The notes beneath the pieces are model-generated. The model did no database searches and was not told where the DNA came from. It was given only the letters and a program-made list of their open reading frames with translations. Below, in pieces: positions 25,465-34,380 of a stretch of DNA of 64,000 nucleotides. The position numbers were made by a program, and so were the translations under genes. Position 1 is the stretch's first letter. Each line of letters begins with the position of its first letter. Source of the stretch: an uncultured Clostridia bacterium (GTDB lineage: Bacteria; Bacillota; Clostridia; Christensenellales; Borkfalkiaceae); the NCBI GenBank assembly GCA_944341895.1, contig CALVMB010000002.1:1-64000 (forward strand). Reading direction: 5' to 3'.

Positions 25465-26880
25465 ATGGCGGAAACAATCACAACAAAAAAATTTGCGCGA
25501 AATGTCGCCTTATCGGTCATTGCGCAGATCATATCGCTGTCCGTCAGTTTCATCTTGACGCTGATCGTTCCGAAGTTCATCGACGAACTGCAGTATGCGT
25601 ATTGGCAGACCTACGTCTTGTATGTAGGGTATGTCGGCGTGTTGCATTTCGGTTTGCTGGACGGGCTGGTTTTGCGCTATTCGAAACTCGACTACGACGA
25701 GATCGAAAAGGGCAGGGTGCTTTCGCAGTTCCTGTTCATGCTGGCGATCCTGCTGACGATCATCACTGCCGTGGTCATGACGGTGTTGTTCTGCGTGCAC
25801 GGCACCAATCAGACGCTCTTCATCCTCGTCGCGGTCGGGATGCTGACAAAGAACATCGTCACCTACGGGTCGTACATGTTCCAGATCACAAACCGCATCA
25901 GCAAGTATGTGATCTTGGTGATCTCGCAGAGGCTGGCATACGGCTGCATCGTGGTGTTGCTGCTGGTGCTGCACGTCAACGATTTTTACTGGTACTGCAT
26001 TGCCGACCTGTGCAGCGACTGCGTCGCCATTTTCATCGCGATGCTGTTCAACCGCGAAGTGTTTTTTGGCAAGCCCATCCGCATCGGCGGCGCGCTCAAA
26101 GAACTGCAGACGAACATCTCCGCGGGCATCATTTTAATGCTGGCGAACTGGTCCGCCATGCTCATGACGAGCGGCGCGAAAATGATCATCGAATGGCGCT
26201 GGGACGAGTTAGTGTTCGGCAAAGTCTCCTTTGCGTTCAGCGTTTCCAATGTCTTTTTGGTATTTATTACGGCGATCAGCGTGGTGATGTTCCCTTCTTT
26301 GCAGCGCGTGGAAGAGAGCAAACTGCCTTCGATGTACAAATCGATACGGGATATTTTGTCGCCGCTGTTGTTCTTTGTGATGGCGTTTTACTTTGTCGGG
26401 TGTTGGATCCTGGAACATTGGCTGCCGAATTATACGCAGAGCCTGCAATACCTCGGGATCCTGCTTCCGATCATCATTTTTTCGTCCAAAGTCACGCTTC
26501 TGACCAACAATTACTTAAAAGTATACCGAAAAGAAAAGCAGATGCTGCTGGCGAACGCCGTTTCCATCGCCGTCGGGATCGCTTTGTTTTTGCTGTGCGC
26601 CTATGTTTTCAACAACCTGTACGCACTGCTTTGCTGCGTCGTCTTTGTGGTCATGCTCAATTCCGTTTTGTCTGAAATTTTCGTCATGCGCACCATCCAC
26701 ATTAAGATCGTGAAGGACTTTTTCATCGAATTTGCGATGACAATCGGGTTTATTCTGTGCGCTTCGTTTCTCAGTTTGTGGGTCGGATTCGCCGTATATG
26801 CGGGGTTGCTGGCAGTGTACGCGATCATCAACTATAAATCGATCCTTGCGATCATCCGAAGAATACCCGGGATCCGTTAG
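25465..26880 (+). CDS. Polysaccharide flippase (Wzx-like)
   Basis: A 471-residue membrane protein with about 12-14 transmembrane segments spread evenly, of the MATE-like polysaccharide transporter superfamily. The first helix follows the start (FARNVALSVIAQIISLSVSF), typical of Wzx. It moves the undecaprenyl-linked repeat unit across the membrane, handing it to the Wzy polymerase. It follows the SDR gene by 13 bases and ends 34 bases before rmlA. No soluble domain or enzymatic motif is present. Assignment rests on topology and locus context. Confidence 0.87.
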   Translation: MAETITTKKFARNVALSVIAQIISLSVSFILTLIVPKFIDELQYAYWQTYVLYVGYVGVLHFGLLDGLVLRYSKLDYDEIEKGRVLSQFLFMLAILLTIITAVVMTVLFCVHGTNQTLFILVAVGMLTKNIVTYGSYMFQITNRISKYVILVISQRLAYGCIVVLLLVLHVNDFYWYCIADLCSDCVAIFIAMLFNREVFFGKPIRIGGALKELQTNISAGIILMLANWSAMLMTSGAKMIIEWRWDELVFGKVSFAFSVSNVFLVFITAISVVMFPSLQRVEESKLPSMYKSIRDILSPLLFFVMAFYFVGCWILEHWLPNYTQSLQYLGILLPIIIFSSKVTLLTNNYLKVYRKEKQMLLANAVSIAVGIALFLLCAYVFNNLYALLCCVVFVVMLNSVLSEIFVMRTIHIKIVKDFFIEFAMTIGFILCASFLSLWVGFAVYAGLLAVYAIINYKSILAIIRRIPGIR

Positions 26881-26914
26881 GCATACCCGACGGAAAACGA
26901 TACGGAGGTAGAAT

Positions 26915-27796
26915 ATGAAGGGAATCATTCTTGCCGGCGGATCGGGAACGCGCCTGTATCCGCTCACAAAAGTGACGAGCAAACAACTGTTGCCCGTGTA
27001 CGACAAGCCGATGATCTATTATCCTTTATCCACTCTGATGACGGCGGGGATCCGTGAAATTCTGATCATCTCCACGCCGCAGGATACGCCTCGCTTTCGC
27101 GAATTGCTCGGCGACGGTTCGGCCTTCGGCATCGAACTTTCCTATGCGGTGCAGCCTTCGCCGGACGGCTTGGCGCAGGCGTTTCTGATCGGGGAGGAGT
27201 TTATCGGCAAAGATACCGTCGCCATGGTGTTGGGAGACAATATCTTCTACGGCCACGGCTTTTCCAAAATGCTGAAAGAGGCAAAAAGCAATGCCGATCG
27301 GGGCAAGGCGACCATTTTCGGCTATGGGGTGAAGGACCCGCAGCGATTCGGCATCGTCGAATTCGACAAGGCGGGGAACGTCCTTTCGGTGGAAGAAAAG
27401 CCGCAAAACCCGAAATCCAATTACTGCATCACGGGGCTGTATTTTTACGATCACCGCGCGGTGGAATTTGCCAAGAAGATCAGACCCTCTAAGCGCGGCG
27501 AACTGGAGATCACCGACCTGAACCGCATGTATCTCGAATGCGGCGATCTGACCGTGCAACTTCTCGACCGCGGATTTGCGTGGCTGGATACGGGCACGAT
27601 GGACAGCCTGTTCGAGGCTGCGGAATTTGTGCGCGTGCTGTCCCAGCGGCAGGACGTGACCATCTCTGCGCCCGAAGAAATTGCGTACCGCAACGGCTGG
27701 ATCACGCAGGCGCACCTGGCGGAACTCGCCGAAAACTACGGAAAATCCCCGTACGGCGAGCATCTGAAAAAAGTTGCAGGCGTGCAAAAACGCTGA
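26915..27796 (+). CDS. rmlA: Glucose-1-phosphate thymidylyltransferase
   Basis: First step of dTDP-L-rhamnose synthesis: dTTP plus glucose-1-phosphate to dTDP-glucose. The N-terminal [20 protein letters not shown] motif, [23 protein letters not shown] and [13 protein letters not shown] are hallmarks of RmlA. At 293 residues it is normal length. GGAGG precedes the ATG. It opens a tight rmlA-rmlB-rmlD-rmlC block that closes the polysaccharide locus, which fits a rhamnose-containing repeat unit. Confidence 0.97.
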   Translation: MKGIILAGGSGTRLYPLTKVTSKQLLPVYDKPMIYYPLSTLMTAGIREILIISTPQDTPRFRELLGDGSAFGIELSYAVQPSPDGLAQAFLIGEEFIGKDTVAMVLGDNIFYGHGFSKMLKEAKSNADRGKATIFGYGVKDPQRFGIVEFDKAGNVLSVEEKPQNPKSNYCITGLYFYDHRAVEFAKKIRPSKRGELEITDLNRMYLECGDLTVQLLDRGFAWLDTGTMDSLFEAAEFVRVLSQRQDVTISAPEEIAYRNGWITQAHLAELAENYGKSPYGEHLKKVAGVQKR

Positions 27797-27808
27797 AAGG
27801 AGCCAAAT

Positions 27809-28828
27809 ATGACGATCATCGTGACCGGCGGCGCCGGATTTATCGGGAGCAACTTCATTTTCCACATGTTGCAAAAATATCCGCAATATCGCATCGTCTG
27901 CGTGGATAAACTGACGTATGCGGGCAATCTCTCCACCCTGGCGCCCGTCATGGAAGAGCCGAATTTCCGTTTTGTCAAACTGGACATCTGCGATAAAGCG
28001 GGGGTGCAACAGGTCTTTGAGGAAGAGCATCCCGATATCGTCGTCAATTTTGCGGCGGAAAGCCACGTGGACCGCAGCATCGAGGATCCCGACATCTTTT
28101 TGCAGACCAACATCCTCGGCACGGCGACGCTGATGAATGCCTGCCGCAAATACGGGATACGGCGCTATCATCAGGTTTCGACGGACGAGGTGTACGGCGA
28201 TCTGCCGCTCGATCGGCCCGATTTGTTCTTCACCGAAAACACGCCGCTGCATACCAGCAGCCCGTACTCTTCGAGCAAGGCGGGCGCCGATCTTCTGGTG
28301 TTGGCGTACCACAGAACGTACGGCCTGCCCGTGACGATCAGCCGCTGTTCCAACAATTACGGGCCCTATCATTTCCCCGAGAAACTCATCCCGCTCATGA
28401 TCGTGAACGCACTGCACGATAAGCCTCTTCCCGTGTACGGCAAAGGCGAAAACGTGCGCGACTGGCTGTATGTGGAAGATCATTGCAAGGCGATCGATCT
28501 GATCATACACAAAGGGCGTGAGGGCGAGGTCTACAACGTCGGTGGGCACAACGAAATGCGCAACATCGACATCGTGAAACTCATCTGCAAGGAACTGGGC
28601 AAGCCCGAGAGCCTGATCACTTTTGTTGCGGACCGCAAAGGGCACGATATGCGCTATGCCATCGATCCAACGAAGATCCACGCCGAACTCGGCTGGCTGC
28701 CCGAAACGAAGTTTGCGGACGGCATCAAAAAGACCATCCGCTGGTATCTGGACAACAGAACGTGGTGGGAGACCATCATCAGCGGCGAATATCGGGACTA
28801 TTACGAAAAAATGTACGGAAACAGATAA
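27809..28828 (+). CDS. rmlB: dTDP-glucose 4,6-dehydratase
   Basis: Second step of dTDP-L-rhamnose synthesis. This 339-residue extended SDR has the NAD-binding VTGGAGFIGSNF at residues 5-16, the QVSTDEVYGDLP active-site strand and the SPYSSSKAGADLL Tyr-Lys pair. RCSNNYGPYHFPEKLIPL is the classic RmlB segment. It lies 12 bases after rmlA, with AAGGAGCC just upstream of the ATG, and its stop is directly adjacent to the rmlD start. Confidence 0.97.
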   Translation: MTIIVTGGAGFIGSNFIFHMLQKYPQYRIVCVDKLTYAGNLSTLAPVMEEPNFRFVKLDICDKAGVQQVFEEEHPDIVVNFAAESHVDRSIEDPDIFLQTNILGTATLMNACRKYGIRRYHQVSTDEVYGDLPLDRPDLFFTENTPLHTSSPYSSSKAGADLLVLAYHRTYGLPVTISRCSNNYGPYHFPEKLIPLMIVNALHDKPLPVYGKGENVRDWLYVEDHCKAIDLIIHKGREGEVYNVGGHNEMRNIDIVKLICKELGKPESLITFVADRKGHDMRYAIDPTKIHAELGWLPETKFADGIKKTIRWYLDNRTWWETIISGEYRDYYEKMYGNR

Positions 28829-29683
28829 ATGAAAGTACTTGTGACGGGCGCGCGGGGGCAACTCGGGCATGACGTCGTAAACGAATTGAACGGGCGCGGA
28901 CACGCCGCCATCGGCGTGGACGCCGAGGAAATGGACATCACCGACGCCGCCGCGGTGCGGCGCGTCCTGCGCGGCGAAATGCCGGATGCGGTCATCCACT
29001 GCGCCGCATGGACGGCGGTGGATGCCGCCGAGGACAATGCGGAACAGGTGCGGCTGGTCAATGCCGTCGGCACCGAAAACATCGCCGCGGAATGCGCGGC
29101 TCTCGGTTGCAAACTGATGTACATTTCCACCGATTACGTCTTTGACGGGCAGGGCGAAACGCCGTGGCAGCCCGATTGCAGAGAATACGGGCCGCTGAGC
29201 GTCTACGGGCGGACGAAGTTGGAAGGGGAACTTGCCGTCAGCCGCCTGACGGAACGGTTTTTTATCGTCCGCATCGCGTGGGTGTTCGGCAAAAACGGAA
29301 ACAACTTTGTCAAGACCATGCTGCGCCTGAGCGAGACGCACGGCGCGTTGCGCGTCGTCTGCGACCAGATCGGCACGCCGACGTACACGCGCGATCTCGC
29401 GCGCCTGCTGGCGGATATGATCGAGACGGACAAATACGGCTACTACCACGCCACGAACGAGGGCGGATTCATCAGTTGGGCGGACTTTGCGGAGGAGATC
29501 TTCCGCCAGGCGGGGCGTTCGACCGAGGTCGTGCGCGTCACGACGGAAGAATACGGCGCGAGCAAAGCCGCGCGCCCCAAAAACAGCCGCCTGGACAAGG
29601 GCAAACTGATCGAAAAAGGGTTTGCGCCGCTGCCCGATTGGAAAGACGCGTTAAAGAGATATTTGCAGGAGATCGGAAACTGA
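28829..29683 (+). CDS. rmlD: dTDP-4-dehydrorhamnose reductase
   Basis: Last step of dTDP-L-rhamnose synthesis: NAD(P)H reduction of dTDP-4-keto-L-rhamnose. It has 284 residues with VTGARGQLGHDV at the N terminus, MYISTDYVFDG, and SVYGRTKLEGE carrying the Tyr-Lys pair. The ATG follows the rmlB stop with no gap, and the stop overlaps the rmlC start by one base, so translation is coupled. Gene order A-B-D-C differs from the A-C-B-D order of many streptococci. Confidence 0.96.
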   Translation: MKVLVTGARGQLGHDVVNELNGRGHAAIGVDAEEMDITDAAAVRRVLRGEMPDAVIHCAAWTAVDAAEDNAEQVRLVNAVGTENIAAECAALGCKLMYISTDYVFDGQGETPWQPDCREYGPLSVYGRTKLEGELAVSRLTERFFIVRIAWVFGKNGNNFVKTMLRLSETHGALRVVCDQIGTPTYTRDLARLLADMIETDKYGYYHATNEGGFISWADFAEEIFRQAGRSTEVVRVTTEEYGASKAARPKNSRLDKGKLIEKGFAPLPDWKDALKRYLQEIGN

Positions 29684-30288
29684 TGGGACAGATCAAAGTC
29701 GAAAAGGATGTCGGCGGTATCCAAGGGCTGTGCATCATTGAGCCCGCCGTGCACGGCGACAGCCGCGGCTATTTTATGGAGACGTACAGCAAGCGCGACA
29801 TGGAGGAAGCGGGATTTTGCATCGATTTCGTGCAGGATAACCAGAGCATGAGCACGAAAGGGGTGCTGCGCGGCCTGCATTTTCAGATCCGTTATCCGCA
29901 GACCAAACTGGTGCGGGTGATCAAAGGGTGCGTGTTCGACGTCGCCGTCGACCTGCGCAAGGGGAGCGCGACGTACGGCAAATGGTACGGCGTCGTGCTG
30001 ACCGAGGAAAACAAAAAGCAGTTCCTCATCCCGCGCGGGTTCGCGCACGGGTTTTTGGTCCGTTCGGACATAGCGGAATTTTGTTATAAGTGCGACGACT
30101 TCTATCATCCCAACGATGAGGGCGGCCTGGCATGGAACGACCCTTCCATCGGCATCGATTGGGAGGTGGTCGGCACATACGGCGGGAGCGCCGACTGCGC
30201 GGGATACACCCTCCCCGACGGAACGCCGCTGAACATGAGCGAAAAGGACAGGAAGTGGAAGACGCTTCGAGATACAGAAGGCATATAA
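29683..30288 (+). CDS. rmlC: dTDP-4-dehydrorhamnose 3,5-epimerase
   Basis: Third reaction of the dTDP-L-rhamnose pathway. A 201-residue cupin with the RGLHFQ motif (His66, the catalytic base), the substrate-binding HGDSRGYFMETY and the PRGFAHGF segment. The start ATG at 29683 overlaps the rmlD stop (TGATG); the frame continues upstream inside rmlD but without a ribosome site. It is the last gene of the polysaccharide locus; a strong hairpin follows seven bases later. Confidence 0.95.
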   Translation: MGQIKVEKDVGGIQGLCIIEPAVHGDSRGYFMETYSKRDMEEAGFCIDFVQDNQSMSTKGVLRGLHFQIRYPQTKLVRVIKGCVFDVAVDLRKGSATYGKWYGVVLTEENKKQFLIPRGFAHGFLVRSDIAEFCYKCDDFYHPNDEGGLAWNDPSIGIDWEVVGTYGGSADCAGYTLPDGTPLNMSEKDRKWKTLRDTEGI

Positions 30289-30294
30289 ACAAAC

Positions 30295-30319
30295 TGCGCC
30301 GGGACGCTGTCCCGGCGCA
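30295..30319. terminator. Shared hairpin between convergent rmlC and ybaK
   Basis: Perfect 11-bp GC-rich stem (30295-30305 with 30309-30319) with a 3-base loop. The tail is modestly T-rich on the minus strand and A-rich/T-poor on the plus strand, so it may serve both convergent genes, more clearly ybaK. Confidence 0.7.
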
Positions 30320-30342
30320 AAATCGTTGTTGTATGGGCGTGG

Positions 30343-30816
30343 TTATTCCTGCTCGGCGGTAAGCGGGGCAAAGCGCGCGCCGACATAGGCGGCCAGGGCG
30401 GCGGGGGAGAGCCGCATCTGCATGCCGCGTTTACCTGCGCTCACAAAAATTTGTTCCGCATTTTGCGCACTTTCATCGAGGAAGGTGCGCAGTTTCTTTT
30501 TCATGCCCACGGGCGAACAGCCGCCGTGCACGTATCCCGTCAGCGGTTCGAGGTCCTTTTGTTTGAGCATGGCAACGGATTTGGCGCCCGCCGCTTTCGC
30601 CGCCTTTTTCAGGTCGAGCGAGCCGCACACGGGCACACAGAACACAAAATGTTCGCCCTTGTCCGAAACGGTCACCAGCGTTTTGAATACGGCGTGCGCA
30701 TCTTCGCCCAAAACGCGCGCCACTTCTTCGCCGTCCGTGATCTCGGCGGGGTAACAAAACACCTCGTATGCGATCTTTTTTGCGTCCAGAAGGCGCATTG
30801 CATTGGTTTTTTCCAT
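30343..30816 (-). CDS. ybaK: YbaK/EbsC-type aminoacyl-tRNA deacylase
   Basis: A 157-residue editing-domain protein of the YbaK family, which hydrolyses Cys-tRNA(Pro) and related mischarged tRNAs in trans. Family features are AVFKTLV (catalytic lysine), the VCGSLDLKKAAKAAGAKS segment and GYVHGGCSPVGMKK. The minus-strand AAGGAG lies just before the ATG. It has its own promoter and is unrelated to the polysaccharide genes facing it. Confidence 0.93.
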   Translation of the reverse strand: MEKTNAMRLLDAKKIAYEVFCYPAEITDGEEVARVLGEDAHAVFKTLVTVSDKGEHFVFCVPVCGSLDLKKAAKAAGAKSVAMLKQKDLEPLTGYVHGGCSPVGMKKKLRTFLDESAQNAEQIFVSAGKRGMQMRLSPAALAAYVGARFAPLTAEQE

Positions 30817-30928
30817 GAGTCGGTCTCCTTTGCGCGGGATCGCGTCAGCAGCGCGCGTACGCGCGGCTGACGCGGCGGCCGCATGCAGGTGCGCCCGCCG
30901 CGGATGCGCGGTGGTTTCTTACCTGCAA

Positions 30929-30957
30929 AGTATAGCACGTATTTTCGGGAAAGGCAA
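30929..30957 (-). promoter_or_regulatory. Promoter of ybaK
   Basis: On the minus strand: TTGCCT (30952-30957), 17-base spacer, TATACT (30929-30934) preceded by TGC, i.e. an extended -10. The -35 touches the upstream terminator stem. Confidence 0.75.
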
Positions 30958-30986
30958 GCCGCCCGCGCGATCTGCGCGGGCGGCTT
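30956..30986 (-). terminator. Terminator of the lipoprotein operon
   Basis: Perfect 13-bp stem AAGCCGCCCGCGC (30956-30968 with 30974-30986) and 5-base loop, 14 bases after the lipoprotein stop on the minus strand. The following T tract is short. Confidence 0.75.
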
Positions 30987-30999
30987 CCTGTATTTTGTT

Positions 31000-32913
31000 T
31001 TATGCTTGGGCGGTCTGGAAAAAGGCGTCTTCTTCGCCGATAAAGTCTTTGATTTCGTCGTAGGTGACCAGTTCTTTCAGCGCGAGGTAGGAATCCTGCA
31101 TGGCCGTGAACGGTCCCGTGACGGGGGCGGTGTCTGGCAGGGCGGCGTTTGTGACCGAATCGTTCTTTTCGGTCACGTCATCCGCAAAATCTTCCAGCGA
31201 TTTGTTCTGTACGAACAGCATGGGGATGAGCGCCTTTTCTTTGGTATAGGTGACCTCTTCGCCGTCCGTTTGGCGCACGATGTACCACACCTCTTTCATC
31301 TCGATGTCGTAGCGGCGGGACAGCATGTCAAGTCCGGGCTCTCCGATGGTTTTGCTTTCAAAGGGGACCGCGGCGTTGTTGACATAGACGGTGTCGGCGT
31401 TCAGTCCGTTCGTTTCGTCCAGCACTTTTACGTTCGTGAAACCCTGCACGTCTGCAAGCGGGAACCACAGCGTGTCGAAATCCACCTTTTTGACCGTTTC
31501 GGTCACTTCCGCGCCGATCATTGCGCCCGTCGCCGAAGAGTATACTTCTTCGTACGCTTCGATCAGCAGGTCGTCCGTTTCGCGCTTGTTGCCCGTGATC
31601 ACGGTATAGGTGTCGTTGCTCGAGATGAGCGCGGTGGTCTTGACGGCGGCGTCACCCACGCCGTAATATTCATACACATACCCCGCAACGGCGTCCTCTT
31701 CGCGCACAAATTCCAGCGACTGCGCCACTTTGGCGTCGCTGATCTCGATATCCAGCGCCAGTTTGAGCGAGGCGTCCGTCGCTTGGTATTTCAGCGCCGC
31801 GCCCGCGGCCCCGATCCTGCCGATGTTGATATTTTGTTCGCTGTCCGCGCGCAGTTCGACGGAGACCGTTTCATTGCCGAGCAGGAGCACGCTCGCGTCG
31901 TCTTGCAGGGCGATCTTCACGGAAAAGGGAATGCCGGCGATGGTCACGCTTCCCGAAAATTCGGTATAGTCGTCGGGGTTGTCGTTGATAAATGTCTGGT
32001 AGGCGGCGGCGATCGTCTCGCCTGCCGCAAATACGATGTCCGCTTTGGAAAGGACGGACTGCGTCTTGTTCAGGATATCGTACACGACGTTCATTTGCTT
32101 GCCGATGGCTTTTTTTCCGATGGTCTGCACGCCCACGAAATCGCTCGCAAAATCCGTCTGCGGCAGGGCGGTGTGCGCCATGTTTGCGGGCGCAAAGACT
32201 TCGGGCATGAACGACCACGCGTCGGGGCGGGTCAGCAATTTGTCCACGATCGCCTTTGCGTCGGGCAGGGAACGGATGTACAGCGTCGCCGTCAGCGTCA
32301 GCGTTTCGTAATTGGGATTTTCCAGAATGGCTTTGACGGTGTATTCGCCCGCGGCGGTCTTGCCGTTGTTTTCGTAGCGCACCGCGGTGCCCTGCGGCAG
32401 TTCCCCCTGCACGGCGAGGCTGTGCACTTTGTCGTTGAAGATCACGGTATCGTTCTCGAACGTGATGCCCGTAAACGTCGCCTTCTGCACGGTGAGCACG
32501 GCACGTAGGGTGAGCGCCTCGTAGTTGTCCGCGGTCAGCGTGGCGGTCGCGTCGTACGTGCCCGCGTTCGTGCCCGCGTTGTTCGTGTACGCCACCTGCG
32601 CGCCGTCGGGCAGGGTCCCCGTGACGGTGATCGTGTGTTCGGTCCCGTCATAGGTCACCGTCTTGTCGGTAAAGGTGATGCCCGTAAACTGTTGCAGTTC
32701 GTCTTCGGGCGTGCCGGGCTGTTCGCCGTCGGGTGTTTCGGACTGTTCGCCGTCGGGTGTTTCGGACTGTTCGCCGTCGGGTGTTTCGGACTGTTCGCCG
32801 GAAGGCTGCTCGGCGGGCGGGGATTTCGGTTCATCGCAGGCGACCAGGAAAACCGCCAGCGAGGCAAGCAGTGTAAGGCACAGGATGCAGAGTGTTTTTT
32901 TCATGTTTTTCAT
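31000..32913 (-). CDS. Large lipoprotein with MBG-like repeats, function unknown
   Basis: A 637-residue secreted protein. Residues 1-26 form a lipoprotein signal peptide ending in LVAC, with Cys26 as lipidation site. A hydrophilic linker follows, made of three exact GEQSETPD copies plus flanking variants (about residues 33-68). Two immunoglobulin-like MBG-type repeats come next (TFTDKTVTYDGTEHTITVTG and TFENDTVIFNDKVHSLAVQG, about 65 residues each). The remaining 400 residues, rich in Val, Thr and acidic residues, match nothing I recognise. GGAGG precedes the ATG at normal spacing. It is the second gene of an operon with a membrane XRE regulator, 18 bases apart. Probably displayed on the outer membrane face; ligand unknown. 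Confidence 0.75.
   Translation of the reverse strand: MKNMKKTLCILCLTLLASLAVFLVACDEPKSPPAEQPSGEQSETPDGEQSETPDGEQSETPDGEQPGTPEDELQQFTGITFTDKTVTYDGTEHTITVTGTLPDGAQVAYTNNAGTNAGTYDATATLTADNYEALTLRAVLTVQKATFTGITFENDTVIFNDKVHSLAVQGELPQGTAVRYENNGKTAAGEYTVKAILENPNYETLTLTATLYIRSLPDAKAIVDKLLTRPDAWSFMPEVFAPANMAHTALPQTDFASDFVGVQTIGKKAIGKQMNVVYDILNKTQSVLSKADIVFAAGETIAAAYQTFINDNPDDYTEFSGSVTIAGIPFSVKIALQDDASVLLLGNETVSVELRADSEQNINIGRIGAAGAALKYQATDASLKLALDIEISDAKVAQSLEFVREEDAVAGYVYEYYGVGDAAVKTTALISSNDTYTVITGNKRETDDLLIEAYEEVYSSATGAMIGAEVTETVKKVDFDTLWFPLADVQGFTNVKVLDETNGLNADTVYVNNAAVPFESKTIGEPGLDMLSRRYDIEMKEVWYIVRQTDGEEVTYTKEKALIPMLFVQNKSLEDFADDVTEKNDSVTNAALPDTAPVTGPFTAMQDSYLALKELVTYDEIKDFIGEEDAFFQTAQA
32720..32800 (-). 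repeat. 24-bp tandem repeat in the lipoprotein linker
   Basis: Three perfect copies of a 24-bp unit at 32720-32743, 32744-32767 and 32768-32791, and a 9-base partial copy. It encodes the GEQSETPD repeats. Perfect identity, including third positions, indicates recent expansion by slippage. Confidence 0.95.
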
Positions 32914-32931
32914 ATTTCCTCCGAATTTGTT

Positions 32932-33795
32932 TTATGGTCTAATCCCTTTTCCTTCCCGCAGGACGCGGCGCATGGCGGGAATAAAAGTGAATGGACTGCA
33001 CAGGAAGGCAAAACATGCTGCAAGCAGCATTGTCACCAGAAAGATCGCCAGGCGCAGCAGTGCAAACAGGATCTTCACGCCGATCAGGAAGATGAGCCCG
33101 TCCAGATCGAGGGAGAAGATGACGCCAGGCATGCCGACGATCTTGCCGCCGAACAGAACGGTATCGGCGATAAAGCCGTCCCAGAACAGTTGCGCGATAA
33201 AGGTATAGGAAAACAGGCAGATCACAAAGGTGCCGAGCAACATTGCGCCGATGTCCGATCCGTTGACGAACGTTACGATCAGGCAGAGCACGAGAAGAAC
33301 GCCCGTAAGGACGCCTGCCCAGATCAGTCCTTTGTTGCAGGTCGCTTTGCATTGCCTGCGGAAAGCCGCCTGCGCAAGCGCCTGTTCTTTGGCAGCCTTT
33401 TCCGCCGCCGCCTTCTTCTCGGCTTCTTCGCGCGCCTTGCGCCGTTTTTCCTCTTCCAGGCACTCGCTACACAGCAGGGTGGGGCGCTGCCTGCCCAGAT
33501 TTTCTTTGCGCACGGCGTTTCCGCATGCCGTACAGTACCCGAGCGGCGCGTCCGCCGTTTCGCCGTCCCGCGCGTTCTCTCCGGCCTGTTCCTTATCACT
33601 GTTATCAATAAATACTGTCAAAGGGACGTGGAACAATTCCGCGATCTGTACCATCGTCGAAAAGTCCGGCTGCGATTGGTCGTTTTCCCATTTGCTGACG
33701 GCCTGATAGGTCACGTTCAGGTGCGTGCCCAGTTCCGCCTGCGTCATATTGTTTTCTTTTCTGAGTTTTGCAATGATCTTGCCGTATTGCTTCAT
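32932..33795 (-). CDS. XRE-family regulator with zinc ribbon and membrane domain
   Basis: A 287-residue fusion. Residues 8-62 form a Cro/C1-type helix-turn-helix (MTQAELGTHLNVTYQAVSKW). Then come a CTACGN..CSEC zinc ribbon near residues 88-112, a highly charged Glu/Lys/Ala helix (about 112-150), and several hydrophobic segments from about 158 to 275. The order suggests a membrane-tethered transcription factor that senses an envelope or membrane signal. GAGGG lies upstream of the ATG. It is followed by the lipoprotein gene, which may be its target or signal partner. Similar XRE-membrane fusions occur in Clostridia but their signals are mostly unknown. Confidence 0.8.
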   Translation of the reverse strand: MKQYGKIIAKLRKENNMTQAELGTHLNVTYQAVSKWENDQSQPDFSTMVQIAELFHVPLTVFIDNSDKEQAGENARDGETADAPLGYCTACGNAVRKENLGRQRPTLLCSECLEEEKRRKAREEAEKKAAAEKAAKEQALAQAAFRRQCKATCNKGLIWAGVLTGVLLVLCLIVTFVNGSDIGAMLLGTFVICLFSYTFIAQLFWDGFIADTVLFGGKIVGMPGVIFSLDLDGLIFLIGVKILFALLRLAIFLVTMLLAACFAFLCSPFTFIPAMRRVLREGKGIRP

Positions 33796-33840
33796 TTGTT
33801 TTTTCCCTCAATGATTTTCAAGCCGTCCGCTTGTAAAACT

Positions 33841-33849
33841 ATTATAGCA
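33841..33849 (-). promoter_or_regulatory. Extended -10 element of the regulator-lipoprotein operon
   Basis: On the minus strand TGCTATAAT, an extended -10. No good -35 box is seen 16-18 bases upstream, consistent with extended -10 promoters. Confidence 0.6.
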
Positions 33850-33959
33850 CTTTTTTGTTCGCTATGCTTTTTTTCCCGCTCAACGATTGGTTGAATTATT
33901 TTCCGTTTGGTTGAGTTTGCAAAAAAACGGCAGGATTTGCTCGCAGGGCGGGGTTTTCT

Positions 33960-33988
33960 GCATAATCTTCCAAAATCCGACATAGAAT
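33960..33988 (+). promoter_or_regulatory. spoIIID: SigE-like sporulation promoter of spoIIID
   Basis: GCATAAT at 33960-33966 and CATAGAAT at 33981-33988, 14 bases apart. The mother-cell SigE consensus is roughly KMATATT-N14/15-CATACAAT, so each box deviates at one position. In Bacillus subtilis spoIIID is a SigE target. Confidence 0.72.
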
Positions 33989-34021
33989 GTACCACTTGCG
34001 AAAAGCGGGGGTATATGACAA

Positions 34022-34324
34022 GTGTGGGAATACATGGAACTGCGGATACGCCGCTGTGCGGAATACATTCTGGAAAACAATGCGACGGTGCGCGATTGCG
34101 CCGCGCATTTCGGGACCAGTAAGTCGACCGTGCATAAAGATGTGACCGAGCGCCTCGCCGAAATGGACGGCGCGCTGTGCGCGCGCGTGCGCGCCGTGCT
34201 GGACAAAAACCTGCGCGAGCGGCATCTGCGCGGCGGCGACGCCACGCGCCGCAAATACGAGCGCCGCCGCATGGAGCGCTTCGCCCGTCCCGCCGCGGCG
34301 GGGGAGGGCGTGCCCGCGCGCTGA
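34022..34324 (+). CDS. spoIIID: Sporulation transcription factor SpoIIID
   Basis: A 100-residue DNA-binding protein that activates and represses mother-cell genes between the SigE and SigK stages of sporulation. Its sequence follows Bacillus SpoIIID from the first residue (MWEYMELR against MHDYIKER), through the helix-turn-helix with FGTSKSTVHKDVTERL, to RHLRGGDATRRKY. This alignment favours the GTG start at 34022; ATG 34034 would remove conserved residues. A GCGGGGGT ribosome site lies 10-11 bases upstream, slightly far. The C-terminal 15 residues are specific to this organism. Its presence implies the organism can sporulate, or descends from one that did. Confidence 0.95.
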   Translation: MWEYMELRIRRCAEYILENNATVRDCAAHFGTSKSTVHKDVTERLAEMDGALCARVRAVLDKNLRERHLRGGDATRRKYERRRMERFARPAAAGEGVPAR

Positions 34325-34345
34325 GCGCGGTGCGGTTTTCGTTGT

Positions 34346-34380
34346 GCGCGGAGGGCGGAATTGTTCGCCCTCCGCGCTTT
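34346..34380 (+). terminator. Terminator after spoIIID
   Basis: Perfect 12-bp stem GCGCGGAGGGCG (34346-34357 with 34366-34377), 8-base loop, short T tail. Confidence 0.78.

Noticed and set aside
32720..32800. Short direct repeats as a CRISPR array
   Set aside because: The repeats are head-to-tail without spacers and lie in frame inside a lipoprotein gene.
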